Assembly: GCA_022496805.1 (NCBI GenBank)
Contig: CM040087.1
Location: forward strand, 4,848,001 to 4,912,000
DNA: 64,000 nucleotides
DNA from: Pohlia nutans
Lineage: Eukaryota; Streptophyta; Bryopsida; Bryales; Mniaceae
Direction of reading: 5' to 3'
Each line of letters begins with the position of its first letter. Position 1 is the first letter of the stretch. Below, one piece after another: positions 11,785 to 25,100 of this stretch. The notes under the pieces were generated by a model. It searched no databases, had not been told where the DNA came from, and saw only the letters and a list, made by a program, of their open reading frames with translations. A program made the position numbers and the translations under genes.

Positions 11785-11879
11785 TATGAAGAACTCCGGT
11801 CTATGGGAGGACCGGCGTGAATGGAGTGTCTGTTCATCCTACCATTGATTCAATGCCCACAGGACAATGGATGCGAGGT
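11785..11879 (-). mobile_element. SINE-like short retroposon, copy 1, with 12-bp target duplication
   Basis: The 95-bp body is flanked by perfect direct repeats CATTGAGATACA (11773-11784 and 11880-11891). It contains two hairpins. One is CCGGTC..GACCGG, followed by CGTGAATGGAGTGTC. The other starts at CAATGCCCACAGGACA. Four related copies are at 34540, 36912, about 41509 and about 61970. It is read on the minus strand because the TCTA-type tail of the other copies is then 3'. Confidence 0.75.
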
Positions 11880-11889
11880 CATTGAGATA

Positions 11890-12063
11890 CACAAGGAGAT
11901 AAATATAAGATTCCCATATGGGAAACGTGAACAGATTTCCCACAATTGTAACTTTCCCAGATAAAAGTACACTAAAATCATCCCAAAAAAGTTACAATTG
12001 TGGGAATTTTGTCCCACTTCTCATATGAAATCCCTTGTGGGAATGTCTTTTTTTCTCCCTATG
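11890..12063. mobile_element. Uninterrupted copy of the CA(C/T)AGGGAGA foldback MITE
   Basis: It shares TTCCCATATGGGAAACGTG, ACTTTCCCAGAT, AAAATCATC, TTACAATTGTG and TTTTGTCCCACTTC with the copy at 11013-11584, and it supplies the empty site for the insertion in that copy. The SINE-like copy at 11785-11879 sits directly at its left edge. Confidence 0.6.
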
Positions 12064-13020
12064 ATAGTAGTAGTGATCAAACAAGCTCAGTATATATCCA
12101 TGAGACTGAAATTCTTTCCTTAGAATTCCATCTTTTAACAAATTTGATACTCTCATTTTGTAGTTCATTATGATTGGTTGAAATTATTATGCTTCAATAG
12201 TGGTGAAGTTGTTCACATTACTTCTTATTATGGTTCAATAGGGATGTCTTGAGATCTTTTTGTAAGCAATTAAAAGGTAATTTTATGGATTGAAATATTG
12301 CACATTATGCAAAAAATGATTGAATGCTATACATTATGTACTTTTGGCCAATCATCCTTGAATTCCAAAGATAATGAGTGTTTTTCATATGATTAAAACA
12401 ATGATATTTTTTAAATCAAATTGAAATATATTTTGACTCTATTACTTAATCCAGCTTGGTGGATGTCATGAAAAATTCATCATCTACAAGTTTCATTTGT
12501 ATGTCAATTCCAAAGAACGGATTTAGTGCGCATTATATAGCTCAAAACACTAAGTTACTTTCTTGTCAAAGTAGAAGCTCACATAGAATGAAAGAATTTA
12601 GTAAATTCAATTTCAATTTTTTCCTAATTGGACTTCATTTACGTGAAGGTAACAACTTGAAAAATTCATGTTAAAAAAGAAACGGATAAAAAACATTACC
12701 GCATATGGAAAACTGTACAGTGATTTTGTACATTGTTCAAAAAAATGAACACTCACAGAGTTAGAAGTTAATAAATATAACTCCTAGCCACATTGCTTAA
12801 TTGCTTAATTCCTAAATGTCGGGACTTATAACCACCTTACCTTTTACACTTGATTTCATCATTAGAAATGAGATTAAAATCCGTCTTCATTCTCTTGATA
12901 GATGAAGCCATGTGCCTACTATTAATCTGAGTAATTTCACAAAATTTTGGTGACAAGTTGGAATTATTGTTATTTATGTAATAATTATAATTTTCTATAT
13001 AATTTATATGATTTTTGTAG
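12064..13020. other. AT-rich intergenic DNA
   Basis: I see no gene, RNA or clear repeat boundary. Confidence 0.4.
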
Positions 13021-13182
13021 TTAACCCCTAAACGTTCTCACCCTTTTTAGATTTGGCAGTTTTTCAAAGATGCATTATAAAATGCAACTAAGAGGGATAT
13101 TTTCAACTTGATAAATGAAAAAAAATTGTACATTATGAATTTTGGATTCTATCCATACAGTTTGATTTGCAATTGCTATCAC
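13021..13182. mobile_element. Truncated TTAA-bounded MITE, family 1
   Basis: It starts TTAACCCCTAAACGTTCTC and follows the full-length copy at 53334-53910 closely for about 160 bp (including TTTGGCAGTTTTTC and AACTAAGAGGGATA). It then diverges, so the remainder is lost or replaced. Confidence 0.6.
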
Positions 13183-15340
13183 TGTCTGATGAACATTCAC
13201 TAAGTTCAATAAAATCTACTTTGACTCTCTTTAATGAACATCTAATGACCATTGAATACAATGAAATGATTATTTATTGTAGTATGATAGTTAGTTTATT
13301 CAATATAGTACTACCGCCACTACACATTATGAATGCCATAATGCCATCACTACAACTAATGTCCAATAATATGTTCATGTGATAAATACTCTAAACTACC
13401 GTAAGAAGAGGGATAAGTACCTCTTTGCTAAATAATTATTTTATTACCAAAAGAAGGTTCAAAAATAAAATATTTTTAATATTCCCTTTTTCACGATATA
13501 TCGTGAGACATATATTTATAGAAATAGATTTTGTCCACCTGCCCTTCATCCACAGTACACCATACCTCATTTTCTAGCTCAACATTTTGAGTGCCAAAAT
13601 GTAGTTTTGATGTAAGATTCATTTGGTTCTCCACCAATGTGAAACAACATGTGGCAAAAAATTTAAAAATTTGAAGTATTTTGCAGTAGAACTCTTAAAA
13701 ATTTGAATTATTTTATGTTGAACCAAAAAATGATATAAAGTACTAAATAACCATTTTGCTATACGGTGATTGCAAGCTACGGTCACCTACATTTTTTGTC
13801 GCAGTGTAAGCATTGCAGCACTTTTTCAATCTTTGAAAAATCACCAATAAATATTGGGATGGAATTTTGTGACGAAACAAATTGCATTGTTTCTAAAATT
13901 CCAAAGTTTAGATGTCTACCACAAAAAAATTTGCAAAATTTCAATCTTTCTATCCAAATTAAGCATGTCTACTTCGATTTGGTAGCGTGTCACTTGTCAA
14001 AAGTGCACCTATTTTATGGGAAATGCTAGAAGGGGGTCAAATCTGAACTGCACAAATTTATAGGAACATAACACAAGTATGTAAAAAGCTACCATATTTT
14101 ATTATTTTTGGTATCACGCTTACTTATTTTTTAATTAATTGTTTCATGATGTTTTTGTTTTTCAAGATTTTCGTGCAATTAATTAATTAATTTTTTGAAA
14201 ATGAAATAATGATCCAATTTTAGAGGTGGGATATGAAATGATAAAACCTAGCTATGGATGTTATGTAAAAAAGGCTCTAATTACCCCTACTCGGTAAAAA
14301 AACAAAAAAGGTTGTGGAGTAAAACACAAAGTCTTGAAATTATCTTAACAATTGCTAAAGTGAAAGTATTAGCATAAACCCTATTTGAGGTGGTGAAATT
14401 TTTGATCTAATTGAAAATTGAGAGTTGCGCATTACAACGCTAGTGTATGAGTTGCACGGCCCTTAGTTGCACAAGCTGCACTCCCCATTTGGTAGACCGT
14501 AGCTTGCAATGACCCTATAATCAACACTAAAATAAAGCCGATTGCAATTGAAGGGCAATAATATTCCATGCTTGAATTGATTTTTCCCAACTTTTACGTT
14601 GCCGTAAGACATGAAACTGTTCATTTTATTGAATGAAAATTATATGGATGAGAACGTGCCCACATATTTGGATGAATTCGTAACACTGCTCATTTAACCC
14701 TTAAGTTCTTGGGCGACCCAAAATGAGTCGCACCAAAAATAGAAAAAGGTTGTAAAACATGCTAAAAGTGTTCAAATTGAGTGTTTCAAAAGCCTGACCT
14801 TTTTTTAGAATTAAGTTGGCAATAAAAACATGTGTTTGGATCAGTGATTTTTTTTTTAATTAATAAAGAAAGTTGGTCGTTCATGTACCCAAAGCAGCCT
14901 AAAAAGTTGTCAAATTTGCAAATGTTTGAAAAAATGCATGATAATGCATAAATTTTGCAAAGACATATAAAGACCAATTCTAGATTATGAATTCTAATTC
15001 ATTTCTATCAAAATAAATTTCAAAAATTCATCATACGTAATTAGATATATAATTTATAAGCTATAAACTTCCAAAATTCATAAAAATACAAAATCAATAA
15101 TTATTTCTTAAATTCATTATGATTGGCTAAAATTATAAGTTTAATAAAATTCTTTAATATTCATTAGAATTTATCTCATTTGAAGTGATTGTTTTAATCA
15201 GTTCTTGTCTATAATTGTTTAAATTTGTTTTTTTTGACAAAATAAAATATCCTAAATCTTGGCAACTTATGACTATGTTATGAACATTATACTTTTAGCC
15301 AATACTTAAAAAAACTTGAAAAAAAATCATTAATTTTTTT
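13183..15340. other. AT-rich intergenic DNA with a solo TTAA-element end
   Basis: I see no gene. TTAACCCTTAAGTTCTTGGG at 14694 resembles the left end of TTAA-bounded elements (compare 42866), but no matching right end was found. Remaining ORFs are under 90 codons and low complexity. Confidence 0.4.
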
Positions 15341-15439
15341 TAATGAATATTCAAAGTTTTTCTTTGACACCACATTCGATGAACGTTGAATATCGGAACG
15401 CTCGACGAACGCAGGATGATACCGGGATGAAATCTGGAT

Positions 15440-15665
15440 GAACGTTTTCTCCCTCCGTCCACTTCAGAGCTTGGAGAGTGAGTGGAGCTTCGCGAGGAAG
15501 ACTCTTCTTCGAGGCAGGGGCATTCCGCAATCATCGTTTAGCGCAATTCGTTTGCCCTTGATTCGATCAGCCGGCCGCAAAACTGCTTTGGAAATCCAGC
15601 TCAATGAGCCTTGGGAGATAGAAGAAGAACGGAGAACATCTTCGAACATGACGATTGAACTTTCG
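15440..15665 (+). promoter_or_regulatory. Probable SMG1 5' leader exon with a short uORF
   Basis: A relatively GC-rich stretch precedes the SMG1 start. It ends at a good donor (CTTTCG|GTAAGC, GT at 15666). The best acceptor before the SMG1 ATG is GGCTAG|GGAGG (exon resumes at 16088). Joining them gives a 10-codon upstream ORF, MTIELSGGAL then stop, starting at ATG 15648. It would terminate just before the main ATG at 16115. This is a prediction without transcript support. Confidence 0.4.
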
Positions 15666-16114
15666 GTAAGCTCGGATGACACTAATGTATTTTCACGTTG
15701 GCGTTTTTCTTGCTCTGTCCTCGATCGCAACAAGTTTTTGAGTTTAACTCATTCGCGTAATTTAGTATCAGCAATGGCTTGCTTGATTGTCATCAATGGT
15801 ATATAGCAGAATTTAAAATTAGCTTGCAAATGGCAGTAAGCGCAACCACACCTGATTGTGACACTTTAAGCAATGGTCAGTTTTTAAAATATTTTTGTTG
15901 TCAGGATTCCAACGCATCAAAGAATGCATTATTTGGATACCGCATGCAAAATTGTCAGGGTTCTTGAATTGTTTTTCTCAAAATGTAATCTTGGTTACCG
16001 TAGGTTAGTGTAGTTTTCGTATTTATTTTTCTTTTAAGGAGTGAATTTGAAGTATTAGGAGTTTTTGGCAATGGTATGATTGGCTAGGGAGGAGCTCTGT
16101 GAAGGAGTGTTACG

Positions 16115-19100
16115 ATGGCGGATTTGTATGCGCTGTTACGTGACTTGGGAGACCAGATTGCCAACAAGGGCGATGGAACTGGCAGCCGGCCTCTCGACAA
16201 TGAGGCTGTGGAGTCTCGCTTCCGTTCTGTGCTTCCCAATCTTCTAGAAGGCTACTTGGTTCCTTCCAAAGGTATTAATCTTGTGACCCGAATAATGGAG
16301 CAAGGCTGCCGGAAATGTGTAGTAGCTGCAAATGTACACACTTAATTTAGAAAGAGCTTCTATACTTGAGGTAGAACAGCCGCTATCAGCATAATCATTT
16401 TCAGATGGAAGGGATCCAAAGTAATTTGGTAATCTTGATATTTTATGATTTTGTACAGGGTTTAGGGTTTAGGGTAGTCTTCTGGGATCAGGGTTTAATG
16501 GAGATATTAGGAGCGTTGCATTTGAAATGCAATCTGGTACTGTCTATCGACGTTTTTGATAATCGGCAATAATGAAATTGATGGATTTGTTTGTGAGGAA
16601 CTGGATTTTCAGTGGTAACCACGACGTGTCAGAGGCAAGGAAATGTTTATGCAGGGATCGCACAGGAATCGTTTAGGGATGGTTGCAACCTCTTTGGGAA
16701 CTAACGGGCTTCTCTGGCATCGAATGCGCAGTCAAGGAGCGAGAGCTTATGGCCATTTTGAAGCTCCTGTGCCACACAGTGAAGAATTACCCAGGAGTGT
16801 TCTATCGTGGAAAGGGCCATGCAGTGTTACCAATCTTAGGTCGTATTATTCCACTGTTTTCTGAACCTGAATTGAGGTAAGCTGTATGGAGAATTTTGTT
16901 GTTTAGGCTATAACCTGATATTTCTGCATTCTATTACATTATTGTTTTGATGTTTAGGGTAGGATGAGTCGATGGTTGTCACATGATAATTCTACCTCAG
17001 CATGTTTTCGTGTTGATTGAAGTGGTGGTCAACTGAGTGTCATTGCATGAGTGATATTATCAGTAACAATCTTGGTACATTTTGGGCAGTGCACGACATG
17101 GCGGTCTTTTTGATGCCTTGTACTCTCTGGTCGCGCTGCTCAAATCTGGCGAGTGGGATACCTATCGATTTTTTTTTGTTGGTGCCATGTTCCTTGTTGA
17201 AGGTACAAACGAAGAATCATCTATTCTATTCAATCCTAATGAGGGGAAGACTTTTATTTTGTTGCCATTAAGGGATTCTTCTTTAAGGATTGTTTTGGTC
17301 TTGCAGATATTCTATCTGTGGCATCCTTTTACTCTTCTCCAGCAAGCTCCACTGTCTGCACATCAATCTCTCTACAATGCTACACGGGGGCATATGCTAC
17401 CCTACGTGCGATTCCAGCAGAGGATTTGCCGCCACCGCTATGTAGCCTTCCTTCTTGCTGGACCCCTCCTCATGGCCCTGGACTGTTTATTGACGTTTCC
17501 GGCGTAATGCGGTGGCAGCCTCTGGCCACATGGACTCTGAAGCTGTTGACTCGCTGCGTATCTGAGAGTGCGCTGCTCGTTGAGGGTCTCTTAACAACCT
17601 CTTTTTTGGCTGCAGTGGGGGCCTTGTTAAGCTATGGTGACGGTCATTTACAGAAGGTCTGAATAAATTCCGTAACTGCGTCTTCCTCATATATCCAGGA
17701 TTGTAGTTTCTTATTTGATAGAATTCGGGGAACACTTTGTTGTCATGATGAGGGTGTCAAAGAGTGCTAGAAAATTCTGTCATCATGTCTGGAATTCATA
17801 TATGAGAAGCCATGTGAAGTAGAACGAAGAGAAGTATACGTTTTGCATGAACTGATCGATTCATATCATGTGCGCAGGCGTGCTTTGACTTGGTGCGTGC
17901 AGCAACAGCTGTGATGGATGCAGATGCCATTCCAAGCGAGAAACTCATCCTCTCGTTACTCTCTATCCTATCATTCAGTGATGGTCAGCTTCTACCATTT
18001 AGGTACCAAAGTTTAAGCTATGTAGTTGTGAATCATTATCGTCATCACTGGGATTAATCTTTTATTCTTGCTTAGAAGCTCGCTAATTTGAGGCGTCTGA
18101 ATATCCTTTCGGGCCATGGACTCCAGGTTGCTATTATCTGTGTTTTTGGTCTATGACGAGACATGACAAGACTTGTGTTTTTCAGAACTGCGGATTATGA
18201 TACAAGCTTGAGCGCATGTCTTGTTGCTCTGTATGCCGCGAGCCACAGTGGAACCGTCGAACGTACTGCCCAAACACTACTGGACATTTTACCGCAAGCA
18301 ATCAAGCATTCTCTTAGCTTGGAGTTTAAAGTAGGTGAATTTCTATCTCGATTTCTGTGACTCCCTATTTTCATTATGACTTCAAGTACTACTGAGATCT
18401 ATTATAGTAATATAGTTGGCGGATCTTTTTATCTTCTCAGGAATAGTTGGATTACCTCCCATGTGAATTCGCCATTCTACGATCCCATGCAGATTGCGGA
18501 CATTATCAATGTTTTTTGTAGAGCCGCGTTTAATTCTGTTTGGCAAGTTTACGAACTCAGAAGCTTTGTTCTTCTGCCCACTGTTGCTTGCTTAAAAATG
18601 TTGCACTTCCCTCAATCAAAATTCTGATGCTTGTTGCAGGTAGCTTTATGCGATATCTATGCGATAATCATCAAACGTTGCCCTTCGTACTCGGAACATG
18701 TGATAACTCTTCTTCCGTTGGCTTATGTACCTGAAATTGTTTACTCCGTCAGTTATTGTATACAACTTTCTCTTGCGGCTATTAGTGCAGGAAGCATAGA
18801 AGGTAAATCAATTAGTTCAGAGGGAGCAGCTCCGATTGACAATTCTTTAGCTGCCAAGCCGGAAGAATCAAATGTACTCAGCGAAGACATTGATTCTTTA
18901 CCATCAGAGGTGGATTTTCCAGACAATGCTCCTTGTAACAAAGAGTACGGAAGCGCCCGTAGGAAAAAACGGAAGTTGAGTGGCGGCGGAACAGCTCAGA
19001 AAGCTGAGAACACACATTTGGAGACTTCTGAAGCAGTTGAACTTGAGGAGGATCAGTCAGTTCTAGGTGGTGATGGTCGATCAATTGATGTTCTCATGTC

Positions 19101-22100
19101 AAGACTTCTGATTGAGCAAGAGAGTTTCTGCTCAGCAGATTTGGTCTGTAACGAGTTATTGCAGATGATGGATACCATGGGACCGAAGCATGATGTCGTG
19201 TTAGAGGACTCTTCCGTAGAAAGCAGACTAGCAGCTCTACATGTGCTTGTTAAGGTGTTAATAAAACACCCCATTCAGGTTTGTAATCAGCGGTTGATCC
19301 AGCTCTTCCAGGATTGGGTGCCATTGATCCTCAAGAAGGTAATCAATATGCCTCGTTTAAGTTAGTATAAAAACTTGGTTTTCATGTGCATGATGCTTAT
19401 TACACTTAGCATGCTTTCTTTCTGACTCCTTGTCAGCCTTTACTAATTCTCCACTGTATTTCTTTTACAGAACGAAGAAGGGACGATGACAATGACAATT
19501 ACAAGAACGCAACTTTTCATGTTTCTTGACGCTTTGGATTGTCTTTTGGCCAGGCAAACTGGTAAACCCTGAGACTATTGTCTTCTTGTTTCCACTATCT
19601 GCAGAATCAAGGTTATGAACAACACAGGAATCAATCACTTCTTCGTTTGAAGTGACTGATGTTTTTGGTCTACCGAGTTGTTTCAGTTATCTGAAAGTTT
19701 GTCCCTCACAAAACTTGATGCAGTTGGGCCTGGCCAATTTACAGAGTCTGCAGAAGTGGCGAAATACAACCATCTGGAGATGTTTTGTTGCAATTCTGCT
19801 TACAAATCATCCTCTCTTCTTGAGATCTTGAAGCTGCCTTGGGGAAACTCTGAAAATCAAAATTCAGCAGATCTCAGCCGGGATGAAACTCTGAAAATCA
19901 AAATTGTGGGTCTAGCCTCCAAACTGGTGAGTGGCAGTAAAGGGGAATCGTATCATGAGATCGCCGAATACGCACTGAGGGATGATAACTCGCATGTACA
20001 AGCAAATGCAGTTTTAGCCATACCTGCCTTTTCGCAACACTCATCTTCTTCAAAATTGCAGCATTATTGTGTTGGACTACTGTAAGTGAATCTTCTCTTA
20101 CTCCTGTATAGTGATCGAATTACACAAGCTGAGGATTTGTGCCGCAACTGCTTGTAGCCTTGCAACTGTCTGAAATCGTTGTTCCAGAATATCACAGCGG
20201 AGATTAAATGTTAGAAGTATACTGAAACTTTCTTCTCATTTTGTTTTGCGGTTATGTAGGGAAGGTAGGCATAAGGGCAAGAGTTTTTATTTATTTTTAA
20301 AGTACATGTATTATGGGAATCGAACTAATAATGTTTTGTTCTACACTGTAGGTCTTTTGTTGAACAGAGCTCTGTTGAGGTTCGAGAGTCAGTGGCTCAG
20401 ATTTTGGGTGTTATGGCTTGCATTTGCAATCTACGCAACGTGAGAATGACAGGGGTTGACGAGTCACTTCAAAATTTTAACGAGTTTTTGTGTCCTCAAT
20501 GCGACAAAGCAAAGTCTAATTCAAAAATAACTTTCATTAGCAATCAGGAAAGTGGTAACAGTGAGAAGATGAAGCCGGCTCTTTTGATCCTTTGGCAACC
20601 TTTATTGTCCAACCTTTCATTAGAGGAAGTATCTGATCGTGTTCAGGTTTGTTCTCTGCCTTGCATCCACAAATCTTGTGTCATGGAAATCAACCAACTG
20701 GTCTGCATGAACCCCTAATCAGGTTTGTATGTTGAACTTGCCCTTCTGAGCAAATTGATCATGAGTAAGGTGTCGCTCTGTTTGTCAGCTGGTCTTTCTA
20801 AAACGTCTTACAATTGTTTTGATGTCTGGTAGGTGGCTTTTATCAGCAGCATTTCTCGCCTCTTACAACATGCATCAGCTGAAGAACTCATCTCCACAGG
20901 GACATTCTGGCTTACATGTCTTGATGTTCTGCCGCTTCACGAACACAGGGCTGTGCGGGAGGCTTTTTGCAGTCAGGTGCATTGCTTCTTTTCGAATCAT
21001 GTTTTGCAGGGTTTGCTAAGAAGCGAAGACAAAGCAGTAAGTGATTCCGATCGAGAACTCGACATGCTAGGTAAACTTCGAGCTGCGCTAGCTGTGGCCC
21101 AAAGTTCTGAGACCACCCACTCTTTGTTAGAGACCGTTGCGGAGGTTGCTAAAGTTGCTCATGGGCGACGGCATCTCCTTTTCTTCTCCCTGATATTGCT
21201 TCTAGAAAGATTGGACCATGAAGAAGTTTCCCTGCGTGCGAAGAGCATAAGCTTGATACATAAAATTGCTTCAAATGGGTTCTCAACAGCAAGTGGCAGT
21301 ATACCTCAGGTAATTTTCCAGGAGGTTCTTTGTCGCTGTTCTTATACTGATGCTGTGTCGTGTTCAGTACCTGGGTATAGTGAGAATCTCTCTAGACTTA
21401 AGATCATGCAATGCTTTCCTGATAGAATTTGATTGACTCTTTTACTTTTGCACACCGAGAGAATTTTAAACGAGAAATCAACGACCTTGTGATATGGCCT
21501 ATTCTACAAGTATCAGATAAATAGAGTTTCATTTTAATGTTTTCATCCGACTGCTTCTTGAGGTTTTGGAAATGCACGAGGAGCTTCTCTTTGCTATGCA
21601 TACGAAGCACATGCTCTTAATTCAGTCGCTATGAGCACATTTTCCCCTGCATTGAGGTGGTCTTATACATATTTCATTGTTTAAGCTGTTTATTGAAAGT
21701 GCATTTGTTAATTCTGGCAGGCAATGGTGGATACAATACGTGATGAGCTTTTTGAGTATCTAGTCAGCAGGCTTGTTCCTCGTCCTGCCATGGTTCAAGA
21801 ATTTGCTGTGTCTGTTATGCACATTGAGCTGAAGGAGCTCTTGAAACAAATGGTCCCAGTGATTCTTCCCAAGCTTGTGCAAGACCAGCAACACAGCCAA
21901 CCGGCATTAGATACTTTGCATGAGTTGGCCATCTTATTGGAGACTGACTTGGCAGTCCTTCTTATCCATTATTGTCACCAGATACTATCCGTTCTTTTAC
22001 TGCAAGCTGATGGAGAGCAACTTTCTGCGGCCCTCCAGTTTATTGAGGCGCAGACAGGGGAATCCACTAGTGAGATTTTTGCAGGTGTTTTACCAGCCCT

Positions 22101-25100
22101 CCTCGATGAGTTGGTTCGATTCTTAGGTGATGTCGACAATGACGATGGTCTTCGAAGGTGAAGTGCCCTGATTTTTGTTTGAAACGGTCTTTGGATTCAA
22201 GTTGCTAAATGAGTATGTGTGGCTTTGATAATTGACTTGTAAATTTATTGTGCCTGGATGTTATATTCTACCCCTTGGCTGTTTAGTCTGTGATATGACC
22301 TTGACCTTGACTTTCCTGAACAGTACTATTGCTATAGAAAAGTGGAGATTTCTAACTCTCGAATGGGGCCTGTTGTTCATCAGATCCGCAAGAGTTGTGC
22401 CTATGATGCAAGAAGTAGCAAGTATCGTAACTGGGTCCGACGATCTTCCAAACTTCCTAAGACCCTATTTTGTAGGAATTCTGAATAGTATCGATCGAAA
22501 GCTCTTACGACCTGCAGATGATTCCTGTCAAATCAAAGGTCTACGGTGTATTGTCCACTTAGTGGACATGATTGGACCACACTTGTGTGGGTTTGTACCG
22601 AAGATAATGGCCTTGCTCACTCAGGCTCTTCAAGAACCAGTTCTGCAAGAGGAAGGATTGCGAGTGTGGTTGTCCTTTGTCCGGACCCTTGCTCGGGTAA
22701 TTTCCTACCCCTATGTTAGTCTGAGCTCTCGCTCTTGACGATGTCTAGTTTCGTAGCTTCGTGCACAAGGAAATTGATTTTGTTCAACCAGATGTTCAAG
22801 TTTGAGGATATGCTGTGGACCATGTTTTCTTGAACCGGGTGTTCAAGTACACCACTCATGTGTGCTGATGTATAAGCGCGTGTTGTGCTAGGTCTCTTCA
22901 ACACACCTCAAGAATGTGGCTTGCCAGATTGTGGTTTCGTTGACTCCGTGTCTTGAGGGGCAGCCAGCCCCACATCTGAATGCAGTCGTGGAGATATTGG
23001 AAGAGCTTGTAATAAAGAACCGACGGCTGTTGGAGGGTCAAGCAAGAGAGCTTCCCCTTCTCCCTAGTATTCCAGCACTTGAGAGAGTCAACTCGGTTCT
23101 TCACGAAGCTCGTGGATTATTGAGTCTTCGTGATCAGCTCAAACAAGCCACGGAGGGGTTACGGCATGAGAGTTTGAGTGTGCGGTACATGACGGCCAGC
23201 GAACTTAACGTAGTACTTTGTTCGCATCGGAAAGAAGTCGCAGTGATGATGATTGGGGAGGATTCTTTGGACGCAGATGTTATAAGCCGTCTAGTTACAG
23301 CATTGATGCGGGGTTGTGTGGAAGAGTCTCGCACAGCTATGAACCAGAAGTTGAGGATGGCATGTGCGTTGTGTTTGGGGGAGCTTGGGGCAGTTGACCC
23401 TGTCAAGTTGCAGGTTAGTTTTTATATCTGAAGTGCACCGGGTACATGTAGAACCGTCTACTGTTCGTCGTGATGTATGTGCAGAGTTTACTTGGCCTCT
23501 TTGCTTAAGATGCTGATAGTTGATTCTGGAATGCCAGGTGGACCTCCGCCGAAGATCAAGGATCGAACGCACGGATGAGGATCTGGTTTTTGAATTGATC
23601 ACTGAGCACTTGGCTCCCGTGCTCCGTGCTGCCTCGGAAACTTACATTCAAGATAATGCTGCTTTCGCTATCCAGGAATTGCTGAAGCTGCACGGCTGTC
23701 AGGCAGTAGCAGCTCTCACTGGACGTCGATTAGGGACAGGAACCAGTAGGATCCCTCATTCAAGGTCAGGGAAACCGAATACCAGCTTAAATGAATTTGG
23801 GGAAGCAACTGCTATGACGATTGAAAGCGGTGAGAAGCTCTGGCAGAGGTTTCCAGACGACGTGAAGGAGATCATCACTCCATGCTTGACAACAAAGTTC
23901 CGTCTCAATATTAATAATAAACCGCGAAGTGCATCGCAGGCACGTCCTATCTTCCGACCTGGAATGCCATTCAGGCGGTGGATGTATCTCTGGATCAAAC
24001 GATTGATATCCCAAGCTTCGGGAAGAAGAGCAGAAATATTTCCAGCCTGTGGAGGAGTTGTGAAATTTGACATGGGAACAGCCTTATACCTCTTACCATA
24101 CTTGGTCCTTAATGTTGTTTGTGATGGCTCAGAAGAGGATAGAGCTGGCGTTACACAGGAGATTTTGACCGTCCTGAAAGCAGGTGAGAATCTAATCTCT
24201 TCAGTACTCATTAGTATTTGGGCTGTCTTGGGGCTTCTAGGATAGATCAGCAATTGCTTACTACTTGACATGGTTGACTTCTCATGAGCTCTCTGTTCTT
24301 ACCTCCATTGCAAAACCGAATTTTCCTCAGACGAAGAGATAAAGAACGAAGATGAAGACGAAGTCGAAGAGATTGGCAACTCTACTCGTACTTTATCTGG
24401 GCCAAGTGAAGTCAGCACTCAAACAGTGTTTACGTTGCTTGATAATATGGGCCAGTGGTTAGATGATTGCAAGCAAGGTGGTCTCATTGCACCAAATCCC
24501 CCATCGGCTTCCACTACACCTAGCAAAGGCACTCGTGGAAGTGCTAAAGCAGAAGCACAACAAGAAAGCATTCGAATAGCTCGCCGTTTGGAAAATGTAT
24601 CGCAGTTGTTGGCTGCCATTCCAAAACAATCTCTTGCAGGTGCATCGTTCCGGTGTCAGGCCTATGCTCGTGCTCTCCTCTACTTCGAGTCGTATGTTCG
24701 AGAGAAGTCTGGTGCTTTGAATCCTGCTGCAGAGAAAAGTGGTTGTTTCACAGATGAAGATGTTACTTTTCTTCTAGATATCTACAGTGGCTTGGAAGAA
24801 CCGGACGGGCTTTCTGGGATCTCTCGTCTGAGGAAGGGTGCCACTCTTCAGGACCAAATACTTATTAATGAGAAGGCGGGCAACTGGGGTGAGGCACTGA
24901 CATGCTGTGAGCAAGCTTTGCAGATAAAACCAAGGAGTGTAACACGGCATTTGGGGGTTCTTGATTGCCTCCTCAACATGGGACATTTGCAGGTACTAGA
25001 AAACAACTGCCTTTTTGAATCTTTAATTATGCACTCTGGGTTATACGAGAGCTCTTGTATCTTACGGCATTTGTGCTTAGATATTTCTGGCAACTACTTT

